A stretch of DNA of 64,000 nt, taken from positions 124,001-188,000 of the forward strand of contig NZ_LGUI01000012.1 of assembly GCF_002891295.1 (NCBI RefSeq), given 5' to 3'. Below are positions 24,363 through 33,443 of the stretch, piece by piece. A program made the position numbers and the translations under genes. This DNA is from Streptomyces eurocidicus. GTDB taxonomy: Bacteria; Actinomycetota; Actinomycetes; Streptomycetales; Streptomycetaceae. Under the pieces are notes generated by a model. The model saw only the letters and a program-made list of their open reading frames with translations, was not told the origin of the DNA and did no database searches. Within the stretch, counting starts at the first letter, position 1. Every line of letters begins with the position of its first letter.

Positions 24363-25814
24363 TCAGCCGAGCGAGGTCATCACGTGCTTGATGCGCGTGT
24401 AGTCCTCGAAGCCGTAGGCCGAGAGGTCCTTGCCGTAGCCGGACTGCTTGAAGCCGCCGTGGGGCATCTCGGCGACCAGCGGAATGTGGGTGTTGATCCA
24501 CACGCAGCCGAAGTCGAGCCGCTTGGACATCCGCATGGCGCGGGCGTGGTCCTTGGTCCACACCGACGAGGCCAGCGCGTACTCGACGCCGTTGGCGTAG
24601 CCGACGGCCTGCTCCTCGTCCGAGAACGACTGGACGGTGATGACCGGGCCGAAGACCTCGTGCTGGATGATCTCGTCGTCCTGCTTGAGCCCGGAGACGA
24701 CGGTCGGGGCGAAGAAGTAGCCCTTCTCGCCGACCCGGTGGCCGCCCGCCTCGACCTTGGCGTGCGAGGGCAGCCGCTCGATGAAGCCCGACACCTGCTC
24801 GAGCTGGTTGGCGTTGTTCAGCGGGCCGTAGAGCACGTCCTCGTCGTCCGGCTGCCCGGTCTTGGTGTCGGCGGCGGCCTTGGCCAGCGCGGTCACGAAC
24901 TCGTCGTGGATCGACTCGTGCACGAGCACCCGGGTCGCGGCCGTACAGTCCTGGCCCGCGTTGAAGAAGCCCGCGACGGAGATGTCCTCGACGGCCTTGG
25001 CGATGTCGGCGTCCTCGAAGACCACGACCGGCGCCTTGCCGCCGAGCTCCAGGTGGACCCGCTTGACGTCCTTCGAGGCGGACGCGGCGACCTGGATGCC
25101 CGCGCGCACGGAGCCGGTGATCGAGGCCATGGCCGGCACCGGGTGCTCCACCATGAGCCGGCCGGTCTCGCGGTCGCCGCACAGGACGTTGAAGACGCCC
25201 TTGGGGTGGCCGAGCTCCTCCAGCACACCGCCGATGATCTCGCCCATGAGCAGTGTGGAGGCCGGGGTGGTGTCGGAGGGCTTGAGGACGACGGTGTTGC
25301 CCGCGGCGAGCGCCGGGGCGAACTTCCACGTGGCCATCATCATGGGGTAGTTCCACGGCGCGACCTGGGCGCAGACACCGATCGGCTCGCGCCGGATGAT
25401 GGAGGTCATGCCCTCCATGTACTCACCGGCGGAGCGGCCCTCCAGCATCCGGGCGGCACCCGCGAAGAAGCGGATCTGGTCCACCATCGGCGGGATCTCT
25501 TCGCTGCGGGTGAGCGCCAGCGGCTTTCCGGTGTTCTCGGACTCGGCGGCGATCAGCTCCTCGGCCCGCGCCTCGAAGGCGTCGGCGATCTTGAGGAGGA
25601 CCTTCTGGCGCTCGGCGGGCACCAGGTCGCGCCAGGCGGGGAACGCTGCCTGGGCGGCGGCCATGGCCGCGTCGACGTCGGCGGGGCCGGACAGGGCGGC
25701 GACGGCGTACGCCTCGCCGGTGGCCGGGTTGACCACCTCCGTGGTCCGCCCGTCGGCGGCATCCCGGAACTCTCCGTCGATGTAGTTGCGGAGACGACGC
25801 AGCTCGGTGGTCAC
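24363..25814 (-). CDS. gamma-aminobutyraldehyde dehydrogenase-like aldehyde dehydrogenase
   Basis: 483-residue aldehyde dehydrogenase, paralogous to the one at 6579-8093. APWNYPMMMATWK, LELGGKAPVVVFED and NAGQDCTAATR give the cofactor site, general base and catalytic Cys. It should oxidise 4-aminobutanal to GABA. I prefer GTG 25814 because AAGGGG lies 8 bases upstream; the ATG at 25841 has no ribosome binding site. It is divergent from the Lrp/AsnC gene, which may control it and the aminotransferase gene together. Confidence 0.85.
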   Translation of the reverse strand: MTTELRRLRNYIDGEFRDAADGRTTEVVNPATGEAYAVAALSGPADVDAAMAAAQAAFPAWRDLVPAERQKVLLKIADAFEARAEELIAAESENTGKPLALTRSEEIPPMVDQIRFFAGAARMLEGRSAGEYMEGMTSIIRREPIGVCAQVAPWNYPMMMATWKFAPALAAGNTVVLKPSDTTPASTLLMGEIIGGVLEELGHPKGVFNVLCGDRETGRLMVEHPVPAMASITGSVRAGIQVAASASKDVKRVHLELGGKAPVVVFEDADIAKAVEDISVAGFFNAGQDCTAATRVLVHESIHDEFVTALAKAAADTKTGQPDDEDVLYGPLNNANQLEQVSGFIERLPSHAKVEAGGHRVGEKGYFFAPTVVSGLKQDDEIIQHEVFGPVITVQSFSDEEQAVGYANGVEYALASSVWTKDHARAMRMSKRLDFGCVWINTHIPLVAEMPHGGFKQSGYGKDLSAYGFEDYTRIKHVMTSLG

Positions 25815-25904
25815 GTTCGCCACCCCTTCTTTCAGGTCCATTGGGTGAGACGCCCAGCCTAGTCAGTAAGGCGACGCTTTCGACATACCCACTCCCCATG
25901 AACA

Positions 25905-25916
25905 ACGGAATCAGTG
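25905..25916. promoter_or_regulatory. ACGGAATCAGTG word in the aldehyde dehydrogenase/lrp divergent promoter
   Basis: The 12-mer matches ACGGATTCAGTG (8186-8197) upstream of the other aldehyde dehydrogenase with one difference and resembles the palindrome at 20526-20536. Operator function is inferred from recurrence. Confidence 0.35.
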
Positions 25917-25983
25917 TTCTAAAAGGTTCCTCACAACGAATTTCATCGATTCCGGGTTGCCACACGGGCGAGTCCCATGCACA

Positions 25984-26481
25984 GTGGTCTCCGTGGCCAC
26001 TCGTAGTGCAGACCCCAAGAGCGTGCAGGGCACGCAGTCGATCGACGCCGTCTCCCTGGCGATCATCGAGCAACTCCAGGAGGACGGCCGCCGCCCCTAC
26101 GCGGCGATCGGCAAGGCGGTAGGTCTGTCCGAGGCGGCCGTCCGGCAGCGCGTGCAGAAGCTGCTCGACCAGGGCGTGATGCAGATCGTCGCCGTCACGG
26201 ACCCGCTCACCGTGGGATTCCGGCGCCAGGCGATGGTCGGCATCAACGTCGAGGGCGACCTCGACCCCGTCGCCGACGCCCTGACCGCGATGGACGAGGT
26301 GGAGTACGTCGTGGTGACCGCCGGCTCCTTCGATCTCCTCATCGAGATCGTCTGCGAGGACGACGACCACCTCCTGGAAACGATCAACAAGCGCATCCGG
26401 ACCCTCCCCGGCGTGCGCTCCACCGAAAGCTTCGTCTACCTCAAGCTCCGCAAGCAGACCTACACATGGGGAACCCGATAG
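25984..26481 (+). CDS. Lrp/AsnC-family regulator
   Basis: About 165 residues. An N-terminal winged helix-turn-helix (DAVSLAIIEQLQEDGRRPYAAIGKAVGLSEAAVRQRVQKL, given here by its ends at residues ~18-57) is followed by a RAM ligand-binding domain ending in LKLRKQTYTW. It sits between a divergent aminobutyraldehyde dehydrogenase gene and an overlapping aminotransferase gene, so it probably senses an amino acid or amine and controls polyamine/GABA catabolism. GTG 25984 or 25993 could start translation. Confidence 0.8.
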   Translation: MVSVATRSADPKSVQGTQSIDAVSLAIIEQLQEDGRRPYAAIGKAVGLSEAAVRQRVQKLLDQGVMQIVAVTDPLTVGFRRQAMVGINVEGDLDPVADALTAMDEVEYVVVTAGSFDLLIEIVCEDDDHLLETINKRIRTLPGVRSTESFVYLKLRKQTYTWGTR

Positions 26482-27845
26482 CCGTGAGCAAGGACCTCTC
26501 CCAGACGGCGTACGACCACCTGTGGATGCACTTCACCCGCATGTCGTCGTACGAGAACGCAGCCGTGCCGACCATCGTGCGCGGTGAGGGCACCTACATC
26601 TACGACGACAAGGGCAAGCGCTACCTCGACGGTCTCGCCGGCCTGTTCGTGGTCCAGGCCGGCCACGGCCGCGCCGAGCTGGCCGAAGCGGCCAACAAGC
26701 AGGCGCAGGAGCTGGCCTTCTTCCCGGTGTGGAGCTACGCCCACCCCAGGGCCGTCGAGCTCGCCGAGCGGCTGGCCCACTACGCCCCCGGCGACCTCAA
26801 CAAGGTCTTCTTCACCACCGGTGGCGCCGAAGCCGTGGAGACCGCGTGGAAGCTGGCGAAGCAGTACCACCAGCTGACCGGCAACCACCGGAAGTACAAG
26901 GTCATATCGCGGTCGGTGGCCTACCACGGCACCACCCAGGGCGCCCTGTCCATCACCGGCCTGCCGGCCCTCAAGGCCCCCTTCGAGCCGCTGGTCCCCG
27001 GCGCGCACAAGGTGGCCAACACCAACATCTACCGCGCCCCGGTGCACGGCGACGACCCGGAGGCGTTCGGCCGCTGGGCCGCCGACCAGATCGAGCAGCA
27101 GATCCTCTTCGAGGGCCCCGACACCGTCGCCGCCGTCTTCCTGGAGCCCGTGCAGAACGCGGGCGGCTGCTTCCCGCCGCCGCCCGGCTACTTCCAGCGG
27201 GTCCGCGAGATCTGCGACAAGTACAACGTCCTGCTGGTGTCGGACGAGGTCATCTGCGCCTTCGGCCGCCTCGGCACGATGTTCGCCTGTGACAAGTTCG
27301 GCTACGTCCCGGACATCATCACCTGCGCCAAGGGTATGACCTCCGGCTACTCCCCCATCGGCGCGGCCGTCATCTCCGACCGCATCGCCGAGCCGTTCTT
27401 CAAGGGCGACGCGACCTTCCTGCACGGCTACACCTTCGGCGGCCACCCGGTCTCCGCCGCCGTCGCGCTGGCCAACCTCGACATCTTCGAGCGCGAGGGC
27501 CTCAACCAGCACGTGCTGGACAACGAGTCGGCCTTCCTGTCGACCCTGTCCAAGCTGCACGACCTGCCGATCGTCGGCGACGTCCGCGGCAACGGCTTCT
27601 TCTACGGCATCGAGCTGGTGAAGGACAAGGCCACCAAGGAGTCGTTCACGCCGGAGGACTGCGAGCGGCTGCTCTACGGCTTCGTGTCGAAGAAGCTGTT
27701 CGAGAACGGTCTGTACTGCCGGGCCGACGACCGGGGCGACCCCGTCATCCAGGTCGCGCCGCCGCTGATCGCCGGCCAGTCCACCTTCGATGAGATCGAG
27801 CAGATCCTCCGCGGCGTCCTTACGGAGGCGTGGACGAAGATCTGA
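26466..27845 (+). CDS. putrescine/omega-amino acid aminotransferase (class III)
   Basis: 459-residue PLP enzyme. FFTTGGAEAVETAWK, VAYHGTTQGALS, SDEVICAFGRLG and the Schiff-base Lys in TCAKGMTSGYSPIG are present. It resembles SpuC-type putrescine:pyruvate and beta-alanine-type aminotransferases. It would produce 4-aminobutanal for the adjacent dehydrogenase. The ATG at 26466 overlaps the lrp stop by 16 bp; GTG 26484, just past that stop, is an alternative start. Confidence 0.85.
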   Translation: MGNPIAVSKDLSQTAYDHLWMHFTRMSSYENAAVPTIVRGEGTYIYDDKGKRYLDGLAGLFVVQAGHGRAELAEAANKQAQELAFFPVWSYAHPRAVELAERLAHYAPGDLNKVFFTTGGAEAVETAWKLAKQYHQLTGNHRKYKVISRSVAYHGTTQGALSITGLPALKAPFEPLVPGAHKVANTNIYRAPVHGDDPEAFGRWAADQIEQQILFEGPDTVAAVFLEPVQNAGGCFPPPPGYFQRVREICDKYNVLLVSDEVICAFGRLGTMFACDKFGYVPDIITCAKGMTSGYSPIGAAVISDRIAEPFFKGDATFLHGYTFGGHPVSAAVALANLDIFEREGLNQHVLDNESAFLSTLSKLHDLPIVGDVRGNGFFYGIELVKDKATKESFTPEDCERLLYGFVSKKLFENGLYCRADDRGDPVIQVAPPLIAGQSTFDEIEQILRGVLTEAWTKI

Positions 27846-28189
27846 CCCACTGTCCGGCACCGACCCGGACGGCGTCCGGTCCATTCCCGGCGCCGTCCCT
27901 CCGCCGTGGCCCCGCGCGACCCCCTTCGCAGTACGCGCGCGTGGGCCACGGCTTTCGCCATGTCCGCCCGCGCCCCCGCCGCACATCCGCTCACCGGCGG
28001 TGCGCGGACGCGCTCCGACTCTTGGGCGACGGCCGGGGATGAGGCCGACCGGAGGAAAGTGAGGCACTCCAGCGCCGAGCCTGGGAGGGGGCTAGGATCC
28101 CGGTTCCGTACGGTGCCAGTGACCCAATGGCCTCCGGTTCGTTCAGCCGGTCAGGGGAACGGACCCTTCAGCGACCCGAGGTGCTCGAT
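27846..28189. other. 344-bp intergenic region
   Basis: No gene is supported. A short GC hairpin (CCGGAC-GGC-GTCCGG, 27865-27879) just after the aminotransferase stop may terminate transcription, and TAGGAT at 28093-28098 could be a -10 box for the ABC gene, without a convincing -35. Confidence 0.5.
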
Positions 28190-28927
28190 ATGGTGGCCCC
28201 GCCGGACAACGACGTGCTCTGGGCACGCGGCCTGCATTACGCATACAGCGGTTCCCCCGCACTCGCCGGAGTCTCCCTCGGCGTGCGCGAAGGCGAGATC
28301 CTCGCCGTCACCGGACCACGTGGCTCCGGGAAGTCCACCCTGCTCAAGTGCCTGTCGGGCCAGCTCGTACCCCACCCGGGCGAGGTGTGGTTCAACAGCG
28401 CGCCCGTGCACACCCTCTCGCGCTCCGCACGCGAGCGGCTGCGCCGGGAGCGGTTCGGCTGGATCGACAGCGAGCCCCACCTCGTGCCCGAGCTGTCGGC
28501 CTGGGAGAACGCCGCCCTGCCGCTGCTGCTGCGCGGCATCGGCCACCGGGCCGCCAGACGGACCGCCGGCGAGTGGCTGGAGCGCCTCGACGTCGGCGAC
28601 TGCGCCCGGAAGCGGCCCGGCGCACTGCTCATGGCCCAGCGTCAGCGGGTCGCCATCGCGCGGGCGCTGACCACCGAACCGACGGTGATCTTCGCGGACG
28701 AGCCGACCGCCCCGCTGCACAACGCCGACCGCGCCCAGGTGCTGCGCACCCTGACCACGGCCGCGCGCTCGCACCAGATCACCGTCGTCGTCGCCGGCCC
28801 GGACGACGAGATCGCCACCCTGGCGGACCGCGCCGTCACCCTGGTCGACGGCCGCCGCACGAGCGGGGTCCCGGTTCCCGACGCGTCCGAGGGCGAGGGC
28901 AGGGCCGCGTGCTCAGTCTCCGCCTAG
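28190..28927 (+). CDS. ABC transporter ATP-binding protein with degenerate signature
   Basis: 245 residues of the LolD/MacB-like ATPase group. Walker A GPRGSGKST and Walker B VIFADEP are intact. The LSGGQ signature is replaced by LLMAQRQR, and the D-loop is also atypical (APLHNAD). This may mean asymmetric or weak ATP hydrolysis. It overlaps the following membrane protein gene by 19 bp, forming an exporter-like pair. The ATG at 28190 is preceded by a weak GAGG; ATG 28127 is possible. Confidence 0.75.
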   Translation: MVAPPDNDVLWARGLHYAYSGSPALAGVSLGVREGEILAVTGPRGSGKSTLLKCLSGQLVPHPGEVWFNSAPVHTLSRSARERLRRERFGWIDSEPHLVPELSAWENAALPLLLRGIGHRAARRTAGEWLERLDVGDCARKRPGALLMAQRQRVAIARALTTEPTVIFADEPTAPLHNADRAQVLRTLTTAARSHQITVVVAGPDDEIATLADRAVTLVDGRRTSGVPVPDASEGEGRAACSVSA

Positions 28928-30153
28928 CGCGCGGCGCGCATCCGCTCGTCCTGCTGCGGCGGCTGCTGGTCGCGGCCGCCGCGGCGGGCGTCGGGTTCCT
29001 GCTGCTGTGCACGCTCGGATACGCGGTGGCCCACCCCAAGTCCACCGGGGAGTCACTCGTCCGGCTGATGTGGTGCGCCGTGCCGCTGGCCGCCGTGGTG
29101 CAGTTCGCCCTCGCCGTGGCCCGTACGGACCCCGCCACCCGGCCCCGTGACGGCCTGGACGCCATCGGCCTCGGCCCGGTGCGGCTGTCCCTGCTCGCGG
29201 CCGCGTCGACGGCCCTCTCCTGCTCCTTCGGCAGCGGCGTCGCCCTGCTGGTCTACCTGGAGCTGCGCGGCGACCTCGGCGGCACCCCGCTGAGCGGTTC
29301 CGCCTCCGGGCTGCTGGACGGGAACGCCCCGCTGCCCTGGGCCGCGACGCTGACCCTCCTGGGCCTGCTGCCGGTGCTCGCCGCCGGCACCTGCGCCCTC
29401 GCCCTGCGGCCGCGCGCGGGGGCCGCACGGGCCGCCAGGGCCGCGAAACAGCCCGCAGACGCCGCACAGGACCCCGCGGACGTTCCCGCCGCCCCCGTCG
29501 TCCCCACGCCGCCGCCCGCCCCCAAGCCCAGCTACACCGGGCTCCCCTGGGGCATCACGATCATCACGGTCGGCCTGGCCATGGAGGCGTACGTGGCCCG
29601 GGGACCGGCTCCGGACCCCGACACCCTGCTCGCCCTGCCCGGCTCCGACGGCGCCTCCCCCGGCGTCATCGGCGGCTGGCTGCTGGCCTCCCTGGGGCTC
29701 GTCCTGGCGGGCCCCGGGCTGACCCACTGGTGCGGGGTCCTGCTGGCGGCCGGACGGCCGGGCGCCGTGCGACTGCTGGCCGGGCGCATACTGCAGGACG
29801 CCGCGACCCGGATCGGCCGGCCGCTCGGGGTGCTGTGCGCGGTGGCCTCGGCGTCGCTCGCCGCCGCCGAGCTGTACGGCGCGGCGTGGGAGGCCGACGG
29901 CTCGCGGCCCTTCGGCCCGCTCACCGGCCTCGGCGCGGGCCTGGTGATGTCCTGCGTCACCGCCACCGCCATCACCGCGGCCCTCGACAGCCGCCAGAGC
30001 CGCACCGGCACCACCACGGCGCTGAACCGCCTGGGCATCCCCCACTCGCTGCTCCGTGGCGCCGCCGTCCTGCGCACGGGTGTGCTCCTGGCCGTACTGA
30101 CCCCGCTGACCTGGGCGATCGCCGAGCTGGCGGCCCTGCCCATGACACGGTGA
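28909..30153 (+). CDS. ABC transporter-associated integral membrane protein
   Basis: 414 residues with about eight hydrophobic segments and a Pro/Ala-rich cytoplasmic linker near residues 170-205. It does not show the classic FtsX/MacB permease motifs but its gene overlaps that of the ATPase, so it is probably the membrane partner. The GTG start at 28909 follows a purine-rich AGGGCAGGG. Transported substrate unknown. Confidence 0.65.
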   Translation: MLSLRLARGAHPLVLLRRLLVAAAAAGVGFLLLCTLGYAVAHPKSTGESLVRLMWCAVPLAAVVQFALAVARTDPATRPRDGLDAIGLGPVRLSLLAAASTALSCSFGSGVALLVYLELRGDLGGTPLSGSASGLLDGNAPLPWAATLTLLGLLPVLAAGTCALALRPRAGAARAARAAKQPADAAQDPADVPAAPVVPTPPPAPKPSYTGLPWGITIITVGLAMEAYVARGPAPDPDTLLALPGSDGASPGVIGGWLLASLGLVLAGPGLTHWCGVLLAAGRPGAVRLLAGRILQDAATRIGRPLGVLCAVASASLAAAELYGAAWEADGSRPFGPLTGLGAGLVMSCVTATAITAALDSRQSRTGTTTALNRLGIPHSLLRGAAVLRTGVLLAVLTPLTWAIAELAALPMTR

Positions 30154-30159
30154 CGGTCG

Positions 30160-31272
30160 ATGCCCCCCGGTGCCACGGAGGAGATCGAGTCGCTGGAGGA
30201 GTTCGACCGGGTCGTCTCCGCCACCGGCTCCCTCGCCGGACACCGGGTGCAGTCCGTCGACCTGACGGCCCGTACCGCCGTCCTGCTGGCCGTCGACACC
30301 TCCGGGACGGTCTTCCTGGGCTGTCCGATGGAGCGGGAGGCGGCCGCGAAGGTACGGGCCGACGGCGCGCTGGTCTTCCCGCCGGTGCCCCATCTGCCCT
30401 TCGATCCTTACCGGGGCACGCTCTACCGCCCCGAGGAGCTGTACGAGGGCCTGGAGAAGGGCTACGGCAACACTCCCGACGCGCTCGCGTACGCGTGGTT
30501 CGAGCGGACCAGGGCGGACGGTGACGTCGTCGCCTCGATGCTGCGCGGCATCCATGACGACGCGGTCTCCGACGCCCTGGACGAGCTGCTGGTCGGGGAG
30601 CGCGTCGTGGGCGTCATGGGCGGCCACGGCCTGCGCCGCGACGCGCCGGAGTACGCGGGCGCGGCCCGGCTCGGCCGGGCGCTGGCGCGCTCCGGCCTGA
30701 TGGTCGCCACGGGCGGCGGGCCGGGCGCGATGGAGGCCGCGAACCTCGGCGCGTACGCCGCGCCGTTCGAGGACGGCATGCTGGACCGGGCGCTGGCGGA
30801 CCTCCGTGGCGTCCCCGGCTTCACCCCGTCCGTGGGCGCCTGGGCGGCGACGGCTCTCGCCGTAAGGGCGGCGCGGCCCGACGGCGGGCCCTCGCTGTCC
30901 GTCCCCACCTGGTTCTACGGGCACGAGCCGTCCAACGCCTTCGCCGGGCACATCGCCAAGTACTTCGCCAACGCCATCCGCGAGGACGGGCTCCTGAGCC
31001 GTGCCGACGCCGGGGTGGTCTTCCTTCCGGGCGCCGCCGGGACCGTCCAGGAGATCTTCGGCGACGCCACGCCCAACTTCTACGGGTCGCGGGGCGAGCC
31101 GAGGCCGATGGTCCTGGTGGGCCGTGCGCACTGGACGTCCGCGCTGCCGGCCTGGCCGCTCCTGGAGGCCCTCGCCGAGGGGCGGCCGATGGCCCGGCGG
31201 ATCGCGCTGGTGGACACCGTCGAGGAGGTGCCGGCGGCGCTGACCCGGCTGGCGGGGCACGCCGGGCACTGA
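30160..31272 (+). CDS. LOG-family (lysine decarboxylase-like) protein with N-terminal extension
   Basis: 370 residues. The C-terminal part has the LOG signature: VVGVMGGHG, ATGGGPGAMEAAN and FLPGAAGTVQEIF, the last matching the PGGxGTxxE nucleotide-site motif. LOG proteins are 5'-ribonucleotide phosphoribohydrolases in cytokinin-like metabolism, but most bacterial members are untested. The first ~140 residues are extra compared with the ~190-residue family norm and look like a separate domain. It follows the ABC pair by 6 bp, so likely the same operon. Confidence 0.75.
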   Translation: MPPGATEEIESLEEFDRVVSATGSLAGHRVQSVDLTARTAVLLAVDTSGTVFLGCPMEREAAAKVRADGALVFPPVPHLPFDPYRGTLYRPEELYEGLEKGYGNTPDALAYAWFERTRADGDVVASMLRGIHDDAVSDALDELLVGERVVGVMGGHGLRRDAPEYAGAARLGRALARSGLMVATGGGPGAMEAANLGAYAAPFEDGMLDRALADLRGVPGFTPSVGAWAATALAVRAARPDGGPSLSVPTWFYGHEPSNAFAGHIAKYFANAIREDGLLSRADAGVVFLPGAAGTVQEIFGDATPNFYGSRGEPRPMVLVGRAHWTSALPAWPLLEALAEGRPMARRIALVDTVEEVPAALTRLAGHAGH

Positions 31273-31381
31273 CCGGCCCGGGACCCGGTTTTTGACCTTT
31301 TCTTGACCCAAGGCAACTTCCACGCCGAAATCCGCGTCTGGCTTTGGAGCACGACGGTTTATCAGGCGAACGGAGCTATTG

Positions 31382-32305
31382 GTGATCATCGGCCTTCTGA
31401 CGGCTGTCGCGGCCTCGGCCTGTTATGGAACAGGCTCGGTCCTGCAAGCCGTGGGATCGCGCAAGTCCGCCCGCCGGGAGGCCGCGGCGGCCTCCACCAC
31501 GGGCACCACCCAGCACGGCGGGCCGAGCCTCTCGTCCACCGCGAAGGCCGCGGTGACCTGGGAGTTCATGGTCGGTACGGTCCTGGACTTCATAGGCTTC
31601 GCCCTGGGCGCGCTGGCCGCCCGGATGCTGCCGCTCTTCCTCTCCCAGACGGTCATCAGCGCCAACCTGATCGTCACGGCCCTGCTGAGCATCAAGCTGC
31701 TCGGCATCCGGCTGACCAGGAAGGAGTGGATGTCGATCGGCGTCGTCTGCTCCGCGCTGGTGCTGCTGGCGACCGCGGCGGGCCACGAGGGCAGCGGTGA
31801 GGCCGCCCGGTCCACCCACTGGTGGCTGCTGATCATCTCCGTCGTGCTGATGGGCGGCGGCTGGGTGGCCGTCCACTTCCTGGGGTCGCGGGCCGCCATC
31901 CTGGCCGGTCTGCTGTCCGGCCTCGGCTTCGGCGCGATCGGCGTGGGCGTCCGCATCCTCGACGGCATCGACCCGTTCGACCTGCCCACGATGCTCGCGG
32001 ACCCGGCGCTGTACGCCATCCTCATAGCCGGCAGCGTCGGCATGTACCTGCACACGGTCGCCCTGCAGATCGGCTCGGTCAACGGGGCCACCGCCGCCCT
32101 CGTCGTCGGCGAGACCGTGCTGCCCGGCATCATCGGCGTGGTCTGGCTCGGCGACACCTCCCGGTCCGGCTTCGCCTGGATGGCGATCCTCGGCTTCCTG
32201 CTGGCCGTGGCCGGAGCGGTGGCGGTCGCCTGGTTCGGCGAGCCCGAGGGCGCGCCGGCGGCCGAACCGGAAGCGAAGAAGCTCGAACCGACCACCACGG
32301 GCTGA
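31382..32305 (+). CDS. DMT-like membrane transporter
   Basis: 307 residues with about nine to ten hydrophobic helices. The N-terminal VLQAVGSRKSAR hairpin and a soluble insert precede the second helix, and the tail is short and charged. It resembles multidrug/metabolite or NIPA-like transporters; substrate unknown. GTG 31382 follows CGGAG. A strong terminator lies 17 bp after the stop. Confidence 0.7.
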   Translation: MIIGLLTAVAASACYGTGSVLQAVGSRKSARREAAAASTTGTTQHGGPSLSSTAKAAVTWEFMVGTVLDFIGFALGALAARMLPLFLSQTVISANLIVTALLSIKLLGIRLTRKEWMSIGVVCSALVLLATAAGHEGSGEAARSTHWWLLIISVVLMGGGWVAVHFLGSRAAILAGLLSGLGFGAIGVGVRILDGIDPFDLPTMLADPALYAILIAGSVGMYLHTVALQIGSVNGATAALVVGETVLPGIIGVVWLGDTSRSGFAWMAILGFLLAVAGAVAVAWFGEPEGAPAAEPEAKKLEPTTTG

Positions 32306-32321
32306 CGCCCGGCGCATACGC

Positions 32322-32370
32322 GTAAGGGCCCGCTGCCCCGTCCTCCATGGACGGGACGGCGGGCCCTTAC
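32322..32370. terminator. hairpin terminator between convergent genes
   Basis: GTAAGGGCCCGC (32322-32333) pairs with GCGGGCCCTTAC (32359-32370), with an inner CCCGTCC/GGACGGG stem. It lies between the DMT gene and thiQ and can serve both strands. Confidence 0.85.
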
Positions 32371-32405
32371 GGTCGGGCCTTTACAGCCAGGCCCTTACGG
32401 CCGTC

Positions 32406-33443
32406 TCAGGGGCCGTCCAGCACCACGACCTCGCCCGCGTCGAACACGACGCCGACCCGGTCCCCCACCTCGGGTGCGCCCCGCAGCCCGCACGCCGCCT
32501 CCAGTTGCGGCCCGTCGGCGGGCCGCAACAGCACCACCACATGGTCGCCCCGGAACGTCCGGCCGGTCACCGTGCACGGCAGCCCGCCGGCCTCTCGCCC
32601 GTCCGGCACCAGCCGCACACCCGCCGGCCGTACGAGCAGCCGGCGGTCGCCCGCGGGCGTACCGGCGGGCACCGGGATCCCGCCCCACACCGTGTCCGCC
32701 CTCCCACCGCTCACGCGCGCCGCGACCACGTTGTCGAACCCGAGGAAGCGGGCCACGAACTCCGACGCGGGCCGCTGCCACACCTCCAGGGGCGTCCCCG
32801 CCTGGGCGATGCGCCCGTCGCGCATCACCACCACCCGGTCGGCGAGCGCGAACGCCTCGCCCTGGTCGTGGGTGACGGCCAGCACCGTGGTGCCCAGCCG
32901 GCCGAAGAGCTCGCGCAGCTCCACCACCAGCCGCTCGCGCAGACCGCGGTCCAGCTGGCCGAGCGGCTCGTCGAGCATCAGCAGCCGGGGCCGGGGCGCG
33001 AGGGCGCGAGCGAGCGCCACCCGCTGCTGCTCACCGCCGGACAGCGCCGCGACGGCGCGCCGCCCCGCGCCCGGCAGCCCCACCAGCTCCAGCAGCTCGG
33101 CGACCCGGCGCTCCGTCTCGGCACGGCCCACCTTCCGCACGCGCAGTCCGAAGGCGACGTTGCCGCCGACGTCGCGCTGCGGGAAGAGCTGGTGGTCCTG
33201 GAACATCAGACCCACCTCGCGGCGGTGCGTGGGCACGCCCTCCTGGTCGTTCCCGGACAGGAGCACCCGCCCGGCGTCCGCCCGCTGGAGCCCCGCCACC
33301 ACCCGCAGCAGTGTGGACTTCCCGCTTCCGCTCGGGCCGAGCACACACACCGTCTCGTGCTCGGCGACCTCCAGGTCCACCGCGTCCAGCGCGGCGCGTT
33401 CCCCGAAACGGACCGTGACGCCGTCCAGTCGCAGCAAGGACAT
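32406..33443 (-). CDS. thiQ: thiamine ABC transporter ATP-binding protein
   Basis: 345-residue ATPase. Walker A GPSGSGKST, Q-loop FQDHQLF, signature LSGGEQQR and Walker B LLMLDEPLGQLD are complete, with a C-terminal TOBE-like domain. It is last in thiB-thiP-thiQ and overlaps thiP by ATGA at 33441-33445. Thiamine specificity is inferred from the TPP riboswitch heading the operon. It is longer than E. coli ThiQ because of the C-terminal domain. Confidence 0.85.
   Translation of the reverse strand: MSLLRLDGVTVRFGERAALDAVDLEVAEHETVCVLGPSGSGKSTLLRVVAGLQRADAGRVLLSGNDQEGVPTHRREVGLMFQDHQLFPQRDVGGNVAFGLRVRKVGRAETERRVAELLELVGLPGAGRRAVAALSGGEQQRVALARALAPRPRLLMLDEPLGQLDRGLRERLVVELRELFGRLGTTVLAVTHDQGEAFALADRVVVMRDGRIAQAGTPLEVWQRPASEFVARFLGFDNVVAARVSGGRADTVWGGIPVPAGTPAGDRRLLVRPAGVRLVPDGREAGGLPCTVTGRTFRGDHVVVLLRPADGPQLEAACGLRGAPEVGDRVGVVFDAGEVVVLDGP

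Noticed and set aside
29053..31389. Long minus-strand open frame (778 codons) opposite the ABC membrane protein and LOG genes
   Set aside because: It is low-complexity Gly/Arg/Gln protein antisense to well-supported genes; an effect of high G+C.
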